DNA from: Ailanthus altissimus
Lineage: Eukaryota > Streptophyta > Magnoliopsida > Sapindales > Simaroubaceae
Direction: 5' to 3'
Length of the DNA stretch: 64,000 nt
Assembly: GCA_946807835.1 (NCBI GenBank)
Contig: OX327704.1
Location: 3,472,001 to 3,536,000 of the forward strand
This document shows positions 56,876 through 64,000 of this stretch, in pieces (position 1 is the stretch's first letter; each line of letters opens with the position of its first letter). The position numbers were made by a program, and so were the translations under genes. Below the pieces are notes generated by a model. That model ran no database searches. It saw only the letters and a program-made list of their open reading frames with translations, and was not told the origin of the DNA.

Positions 56876-58089
56876 TGATGAACACATGAAAATACATATT
56901 TGTTAAGAGATTCAGTCATCATTTAATGTCACTAATTTTAGTATTTTCTGTATTTTTAGCTTGAAATAAAGTGTTCTCCTTAAATTGTGATTAATGAATG
57001 TTATTTGGACAGGTTTAGGTAAAATGGATATAACTCTCAATGTAGAAATCGAAATGGAGAAATTCTTGAACCTGGTGCAACATGACTCAATCTTACATAA
57101 ATTTGAAGAATAGTGGAAAAGCCAAATCCAACATGTTATGGGCCCAAAATTGAGATACAATAGAATCGGACTACAACTTCTGCCCAGCTTGACCCAACTC
57201 ACGTATTTGGACAGTATCTCACACAATACATACTCAATTGGTATAATTCTTGAAGCTAATAAATGCTGAATTAACTATCAACAACTCGTATGTTGATGGT
57301 AAAGTCCAACTCAGCCGTTATCATGGACCAAATCGCATTGCAACTGGGTAAAATAGTTGTTGGCCGAAATCTGATGTGTCTTTGGAATTTTGCTCATATC
57401 TCATTGGATACTCATCCAATTTGCATGAAATTGGTGCCTATGGAAAGAAGAGACATAATTCTACAACTTTCATATTACCAGAGATTATAATTCTCATGTC
57501 TCATATAAGTTCAGTCATGCTTTTCTTATGTGATTCTTGGTGAACTATAATTGTTACTGGTTACATTGTTTTATATGTTAATCTTTTACTGCAGTATTGT
57601 CAAATTGATATATTGTCAATCTTGGATAACATATAAGGGCAATAAATATTTGATATTCAAGTTGATCTTTTATTGCAATATTGTCAAAGTGATATATTAT
57701 CGATCTTAGATAACTTGTATAAATGAACATGATGTGTGTTAATGCTTGCAAAGAGTTTAATTACATCAAATACATGTGTTATCAAATGTGCTATATTTTA
57801 CCTATCTTTCGATTGATTGTTTGGGATGTGAAACTTTCAATTGAGTTATAAGCACTGAATCAAAGTGTAGAGTAGATTTATAAAGCATAATTGTGATTCT
57901 CGAAGCCTTGTTTAAATCATCATAAGATATTTTTCTCAATTCATAGACAATTCTATTTCATCAATTAATTTTATCCTTTGCTACCTCTTTAATATTTTAC
58001 TTCACCAACCTATTTTGCCAAGAGCTTCCTCGTGGGATCGACACCTCAATCTATACTGCGATAGCCGCGTTATATTTTGAGCGTAAACA
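56876..58089 (+). repeat. Element F 3' LTR (1214 bp)
   Basis: It begins TGATGAACACATGAAAATAC after the polypurine tract and ends GAGCGTAAACA. Near the end CGTGGGATCGACACC is the gypsy-type LTR phrase also seen in the solo LTR at 8162-9571. Element C coding sequence resumes directly after it. Confidence 0.8.
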
Positions 58090-58385
58090 GTCCTTAAGAA
58101 AAGAAAGTGATTGTATTGACAAATGCACTTTTTTTAGAATGATTATATATATTAAACTACAAACCTCGTAGTAAGATTGTACTTAAAGACATGCTTTGTG
58201 ATCAGATTAAACCTTCACTGGTAATAGGTAGTAAACGACAAAGTCAGGTAACCATAAATTCTGATCAGAACATATTAGAACCTCGACGTAGTGGAGGGAT
58301 AATAAGACTACCTTCTTGTTACAGAGAGGAGGGAGAGGCACAAGTAGTTGTGTCCGACACAAGCGAAAACATTTCATTGATATAG
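58090..58385 (+). pseudogene. Element C integrase C-terminal tail and linker
   Basis: After the foreign block the copia order resumes with worn VLTNALFL-like words (58105-58135) and NYKPRSKIVLKDML in broken frame. Then an open stretch reads IKPSLVIGSKRQSQV, ILEPRRSGGIIRLPSCY and VVVSDTSENISL. This is the stretch between the integrase core and RT in copia elements. Confidence 0.7.
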
Positions 58386-59110
58386 ATATGCAATGAAGAT
58401 TATGATAAAGAAAAATGGCAAGAAGCCATGAACCAAGAAATAGAGTCTATGTATTCTATTTTAGTTTGGAAACTTGTAGATCCACTTGAAACTATCAGGC
58501 TCATTGGGTGCAAATGGATCTTCAAGAAGAAAATAGGCATGGAGGGAAAAGTAGAGACTTTTAAAGCAAGACTAGTGGTAAAGGGTTATACCCAAAAAGA
58601 GGGAGTCAGCTATGATGAGACTTTCTCACTAGTAATCATGCTAAAATCCATTCACATTCTTTTGTTCATTGCTGCATGTCTTAATTGTGAGATATGACAA
58701 ATAGATGTCAAGATAGTATTTTTGAATGGCTATCTTGAAGAGAGCATCTATATAGTACAACCAGATGGGTTCATGGCAGAAGGCTAGGAGTAGAAAGTCT
58801 ATAAATTGCTTAAGTCTATTTATAGACTTAAGTAAGCTTCAAGGTCTTGGAACTTAAGATTTGATGAGACAATTAAATCTTATGGTTTCATGCAAAATGT
58901 TGATGAACCTTATGTATACAAGTACATCAAGAACAAAAAAGTACATTTATTTGTAGCCCCAAAGAGCTGTATGAGGTAAAAATCTCATGTACGATTTTGT
59001 AATAGCAATGGGAACAATAATGTTTCACCGACTATGATTATCTAACAGTTGGGTTTCTTGGTACTTTATGTGGATGACATTCTACTCATTAGGATGATGT
59101 AAAAATATTA
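58386..59110 (+). pseudogene. Element C reverse transcriptase
   Basis: It starts KEKWQEAMNQEIESMYS, with GCKWIFKKKIGMEGKVE, ARLVVKGYTQKEGVSYDETF, QIDVKIVFLNGYLEESIY and a worn LLKSIYRLK. The active site FLVLYVDDILLI is intact at about 59067-59078. At 58955-59050 an extra stretch breaks the frame before the active site. Several stops are present. Confidence 0.8.
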
Positions 59111-60240
59111 TCCAACATAAAGAAGTGGCTGGCCGAGCATTTCCAAATGAAGGATTTGAGAGAGGCAAGTTATGTCCTTCGGATCTAAAGTATTCGGGAT
59201 CACAAGAACAAACTATTGGCATTGTCTCAAGCATCGTATGTTTTATAAAGTGCTTATGCGATTTTCTATGCAAAATTCCAAGAAGGGTCAAATGCCTAAT
59301 TGACATGGAATTATTCTTTCTAGATAGCAGTGTCCTAAGACACCTCAGAAAAAAGAAGATATGAGACGAGTTTCCTATGCCTCAGCAATTGGCAGCCTTA
59401 TATATGCTATGTTGTGCACAATGTTTGACATTTGCTATGCAGTAGAAATAGTTAGTCATTATCAATCCAATCCTGGATTGGCTCACTAGATTGCAGTAAA
59501 GCACATTCTCAAGTATCTTCGGAGAACGAGAAACTATATACTTATGTATTCAGGTGGAGACCTGAACCCCATTAGTTATACTGATTCTGATTTTCAATCA
59601 GATAAAGATAGTCGAAAGTCAATGTGTTGGGTCAGTGTTTACTCTTGGTAGTGGAGCCATAGTCTAGAAAAATGTAAAATAACCTGGCACTGCTGATTTA
59701 ACCATGAAGGCTAAATACATAGCAGCTTGCAAGGAAGCTAAAGAAGTAGTATGGCTTAGAAAGCTCTTCACTAATTTAGAAGTTGTTCCAGACATGGACA
59801 AACCATTGACCATTTACTGAAACAACAGTGGGGCAGTGGCAGATTTAAAGGAACCTAAGAGCCACAAGAGAGCAACGAATATAGAGAGAAAGTATTACTT
59901 GATCAGAAAAATCGTGCATAGAAGTAATGTAATGGTTATGAAGATAGAATCTAAAAATATTCATGCAAACCCATTCACTAAGACATTACCAACTAAGACG
60001 TTTGAAAGTCATATAGAGGGCATCAATTTGAGAGACATGTCTCATCAAGAGCCATAAAAGAGCAACAAATATAGAGAGAAAGTATCATTTGATCAGAAAA
60101 ATCGTGCATAGATGTGATGTAACGGTCATGAAGATAGAATCTGAAAATAATCTTACAGACCCGTTCACCAAGACATTACCAACTAGGAAGTTTGAGAGTC
60201 ATATATAGGGCATCGGTTTAAGAGACATGACTCACCTGCT
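59111..60240 (+). pseudogene. Element C RNase H, with a 190-bp tandem duplication at its end
   Basis: After the RT connection zone it shows VSYASAIGSLIYAMLCT, DICYAVEIVSHYQ, ILKYLRRTRNYILMYSGGDL and ISYTDSDFQSDKDSRKS, then the C-terminal part in broken frames. The segment 59859-60048 is repeated at 60049-60238 (GAGCCACAAGAGAGCAAC against GAGCCATAAAAGAGCAAC), period 190 bp. It lies just before the polypurine tract AAAGTGGGAAA (60247-60257). Confidence 0.75.
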
Positions 60241-60257
60241 TTAGGGAAAGTGGGAAA

Positions 60258-61986
60258 TTATTAGGAATAGTACTCTAAAGGTATGTACTTATACTATTTT
60301 TATAAAATTAATAAATTTATAATTTTATACTTGATAAGTATTCATAATTTTATGACATAAATATAAGAAAACCCCTTGTTTATTTATGTGACCATAACAT
60401 TAGTATATAATTGTTATATAATAGAGGATTAAAGTTATGGATAATAAATAAAAAAAGTCCGTAATAAATTAATTAAAGTTTAGAATCTTTAATTAAATAT
60501 TACTAGTGTGGTCCACCTACATTTAGAATGTAGTAATTTTAACCAGATCACTTATATAATGACATTATGGTGGAAATACTTTATATAATATGATTATATA
60601 GGACTGAACCAGACATAATTTGAATTCTTATGTAAAATATCGTTGCTCATTAAGAATTCAAATAACATCAAATGATGATCATATGCAGATCAACCTTAAT
60701 CTTGAGTGATCATAAACTTCTGTTTGTGTCATTATGTCATTTGAAATACTCGTTACGGTTTGTCTAAAGAATATGCTAAAAACTTATATTTTGGTGGCAT
60801 AGTGAGATAAGCGGTTGGGGATATGATTTATAGATATGAAATCCATTCATTCTTAAGGAAAGTTAGAAAGAAGGTTCTTTTAAGGGTTAATTCTAGAACT
60901 GAACTATTATAGCGCCAAATTTGTAATAATATTATAAAATAATTGTTCACTGATGAATTAATGATACTTAAGGATAAAGAAGTAATTAGAGGGGTAAAAC
61001 GGTAATTGATCTAGCTCTAATTATGGATCATCTATGGAGTGTTGAATTACAAGTAGTGATTAAATTAATGGACTGCTATAAGTTTTCTCAATAAATTATA
61101 TCTGCAATTTCAATAGTGCAATTCTAGGTTTTTAGTGGAATAACACTAATTAATAAATTAAAATAATTAATTATTTAAAATTTATTATAATTTAAAATTA
61201 TAGGTCCATAGATTCCCAACACCACCTCTTTAGTTATTACAGTAAATAATTAAAAAGGAATTGTGTTTATTGCACATTGTTTGTCCATAAAATAGTTTTC
61301 TAAATATGTATATTTTATATTTGGATAAAATTAATTAATTAAGAATTATTTAATATTGATAATTTCTTATCCAAATAAAATTAAATGTTTAATTTAATAA
61401 ATTAAATAAATAAAATCTTAAAGATAATTTTTGAAATTATCAAAAATAATTATTTTAATTAAGAATTTTTTATAAAAGACTAAAAGTCCATTAATTTTGG
61501 AAGTCTAATAATGCTCACTTGTTGGGTATTATACATTAACTACATATATACATTAACCACAAAGAGTTGAACTCTATGTGGTTTACATTAATTATGTCTC
61601 TTTTTAAGAGATAATAATTTAATTAATAAATGTTATAATTAAATTATTATTTTAAAAGAAGAAGTTAATTTAGAAAGAAAAAGACACACATACAAAAAAA
61701 AAAGATAGAATATGTATTTTTCTTCAAAGAAAGAAAAATTAAAAGTAGGAAGTCCACTCTTTCTCTTACTATAGAATAAAAGGCTTGATTTGAAATCTTT
61801 TGGTAGAAAAAAACTTAGCATTGAGTCAGGTATATTTTTATTTCTTATTAATTTTTTTTAAACATCAAATTCATATAGTCATAAAATTCTTAGATAAAAA
61901 ATGTTTTTTATCTAATGAAAACAAAAATTAAAAAAATTTTATTTTTTATTCCACTATATTATAAATGTCATAACAACAAATCAACA
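60258..61986 (+). repeat. Element C 3' LTR (about 1.73 kb)
   Basis: It starts TATTAGGAATAG after the polypurine tract and ends AATCAACA. From 60650 on it matches the 5' LTR closely. Shared words include GATGATCATATGCAGATCAA and ATACTCGTTACGG. The first 390 bases have no clear partner in the 5' LTR. Confidence 0.8.
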
Positions 61987-62190
61987 TGAATGTCGTTAAT
62001 AAATTGTGTCTCTTGAATTTTCTTTGGCATGTTAAGCAAGGTGAGAGTTTGTGTGCTCTTTACATTCAATCAAGATATTGCTTATAGGAGAGTCGTAGTA
62101 GTTCGTATATATCTTCTACTTTATGGTTAGGTTTGCATGAAGTGTTTATTGAAAATTATATTAAAGTAGACCTACATATATTAATTAATT
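61987..62190 (+). pseudogene. Element I gag, right part
   Basis: The plus strand reads NKLCLLNFLWHVKQGESLCAL, then worn words LWLGLHEVFIEN, which fit the part of a gypsy gag following the piece at 44241 (the QGESL phrase is typical). Element C lies between the two. No clean target duplication was found, so the link is an inference from order. Confidence 0.4.
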
Positions 62191-64000
62191 GTACATTATT
62201 AGATATTTATTTTGTTGTTCATTAAAAGTTATTAAATAAAATTTATTTGTTATTGAGCTTTTAGGGCATCTCATATGGTATGGGTTTTAATGTATAAAGA
62301 TCTAATTATTTTATTTTATTTTTATGATGGGTCAATATAAAATAAAATATTATAAATAATAGGTTGGGGTCTCCTGTTTAAACCTAAACGTATTATTCAT
62401 TTACATCCTATCAGTGAGTGACAACAGTTCTTCTCTCATAAAAAAAAAGATTTAGACGTGAAAGACATCAATTCTAATTTTTTGCGTCTACATGAATTCA
62501 AGTATACTTTCGATAAATTTTTCTTGATAATTTAACATGAGATTCTGACTATGATATTTTTTTCATCAATTAAAAATTTTTTTTATTCAATAAGTGATAT
62601 CAGAGCTACTTCATGTTGAATTATTAAAATATAAAAATTTTAATACTAAATTATGAGTATTAAATTATGTGTATGATTGTATTGCATATGTAATATATAT
62701 ATATATATATATATATATTTGCAGATTGATGTTGTTGCGAACAACAATTACGGTATCAATTCCATAACTGTTATATTCATGGATTCAGATTTATGAATGG
62801 GCATGAAGTGGTGTCAATATGCCAAATTGATTAAAATGGGTCAATATATGAATACGTAATTATTAAAAAAAAAGGCTTGGAATGAAGCCAAATTACATTG
62901 ATTAGATTCGGCAATGATTGTGTCTTTAATTTCTGGCGTTATTATTATTGTTATTTTGTGTTATAGACTAACGTTGGTTTGCCAATATTAATGCTTCCAG
63001 AATTACGTTTTTCATATGCGTATATGTAATCATATATGAAATTCAATTCTTAATGTGTTTAATGCATTATTTATTTATTTTATTATGGATAAAATAAAAT
63101 TATTACGTATTCAACGAATTAAATGGATATAGAATTCAATTCTGAATTTTTTAAATTAAATTAAATACATAAATAAATAAAAAAAAAGAAAAAAGGGAAT
63201 AAAAATTAAAGTTTGTTCAATTTCAAAATAGTAATGTTAAATTGATGGGATTTTTTTTTTTATTGTGGTGTATGTCAAGTAGTTAGTGTCTACAAATTTT
63301 AAGAGTTTATTAGATCACAAGGCCTACAATGATTTAATCAAGCCCAAGTTATCTTAACCCAACATATGGACCAAATCAAGTGAGTTAGGATGAATTTGAG
63401 CTCATTCTGAATTTAGGCTATTAGATAAAGTTTAGGATTTGAGTAATTAAAAAAAGTTACGCTTAACCCGATTCAACCACTTTGCTCCCTACCCATTCTA
63501 GTTCTGTCTTAATTTTGACATGATTTGACTTTAACCGTTAATTTTGACTTTGACTTTGACTTTGATCATTTTACTTTTTTCCTATTTTTTTGCAAACTAG
63601 TATCCAGTATTTTAAAATTAATTAAATTAAATTAAAATAAAATATTACCAAAGTTACATATTTTATGTAGATTTATTTATTTTAAAATATGTGAGTATTA
63701 TTAAAAAAAATTAAATAATTGTATTTAAGTCTATGCAAAAAATAATCAGCTCAAAAAAAGATTATTTTTTTGACCAGATAATAAACACATATAACAATAA
63801 ATATGTGATAAACTTTGACATTTTCTATGTATATATTATGTTGATCCAAAGAAAGGCATATTATTGGTAGGATTTGTTATCAATATTTATTGTACAAGTT
63901 TTTAGAACACCGTTTACAAATTGTTATTTTTGTCCAAAAACTAAAAAGCAATGTTTTACTTGGTATATTATAATGGCCTAATTTATTATATATTATGTCA
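62191..64000. other. AT-rich DNA with a microsatellite and a stray primer-site-like word
   Basis: A (TA)n run of about 26 bases is at 62693-62718. TGATATCAGAGCTAC at 62597-62611 resembles a tRNA-Met primer-binding site and could mark an old LTR end, but no LTR partner or gag is seen. At 63535-63565 the word TTTGACTTTGACT repeats. No gene is recognised. Confidence 0.4.

Larger units (their letters stand above)
50520..58089 (+). mobile_element. Element F: Athila-like Ty3/gypsy element carrying a LOG-like gene, 5' truncated
   Basis: F lacks its 5' LTR, gag and most of protease. It retains the linker before RT, RT, RNase H, integrase with GPF motif (to 53724), an unknown ORF (53900-54524), a LOG-like sequence (54871-55434), a conserved 3' untranslated motif (55619-55660), a polypurine tract and a complete 3' LTR (56876-58089). 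RT words such as CFLDGYSGYYQI, MPFGLCNAPATFQ and HAGFYRRFIQKFS place it in the Athila/Tat side of plant gypsy elements. The env-like ORF sometimes found after pol in Athila is not seen. Instead there are the two extra coding regions. Confidence 0.8.
44242..61986 (+). mobile_element. Element C: Ty1/copia element, broken in integrase by D4 and F
   Basis: The two LTRs (ending 45811 and 61986) bracket the leader, gag, protease and integrase start (to 49436). A foreign block of 8.65 kb (49437-58089) follows, then the integrase tail, RT and RNase H (58090-60240). The codons joining integrase parts on both sides of the block are missing (roughly 55-60 residues by family order). The insertion was therefore accompanied by a deletion. 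Confidence 0.8.

Noticed and set aside
62597..62611. TGATATCAGAGCTAC as the primer-binding site of another LTR element
   Set aside because: No LTR pair, no terminal TG/CA in a fitting place and no gag follow within the window.
1..64000. CRISPR arrays, tRNA, rRNA genes or bacterial operons
   Set aside because: The repeats are LTRs, tandem duplications and inverted arms. tRNA-like words are only short primer-binding sites, and the content is plant nuclear.

Overview
The window reads as AT-rich intergenic DNA of a flowering plant. It is packed with old, broken LTR retrotransposons and one endogenous pararetrovirus of the family Caulimoviridae. I find no intact host gene. The plant origin rests on several things: primer-binding sites complementary to plant initiator tRNA-Met, plant-type Ty1/copia and Ty3/gypsy pol domains, a caulimovirid genome, and a LOG-type cytokinin-activating enzyme sequence. 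Almost every coding region carries stops and frameshifts, so most entries are pseudogenes. Boundaries were set by eye from repeat comparison, terminal TG/CA, target-site duplications and reading-frame continuity.

Left part (1-14.7 kb): a minus-strand LTR element (A) with three tandem primer-binding sites. Then comes an unrecognised degenerate coding stretch. Then comes one genome-length, circularly permuted caulimovirid copy (4884-14680): RT/RNase H, a second ORF, the intergenic promoter and leader, then movement protein, coat protein, protease and the first part of RT. Two gypsy-type solo LTRs (6518-7913 and 8162-9571) sit in the second viral ORF, each with a perfect 5-bp target duplication.

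Middle part (14.7-34.8 kb): a TNT1-like copia element B without pol has another copia element (D1) inside its 3' LTR. A minus-strand copia element (G) is split by a solo D-family LTR and scrambled by two local inversions. A further D-family element has a D solo LTR inside its own gag. A minus-strand TNT1-like element (E) ends the block.

34.8-44 kb: a fold-back structure of about 3.3-3.9 kb has arms of about 1.3 kb. A 577-bp hAT-like element with 8-bp target duplications and an internal minisatellite is inserted in the right arm. Low-content AT-rich DNA follows.

Right part (43.6-62.2 kb): a four-level nest. A gypsy gag remnant is split by copia element C. C's integrase is broken by a D-family LTR fragment. 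That fragment is joined to a 5'-truncated Athila-like gypsy element F. Between integrase and 3' LTR, F carries an unknown ORF and an intronless LOG-like sequence (54871-55434), the most interesting item here. The last 1.8 kb holds little.
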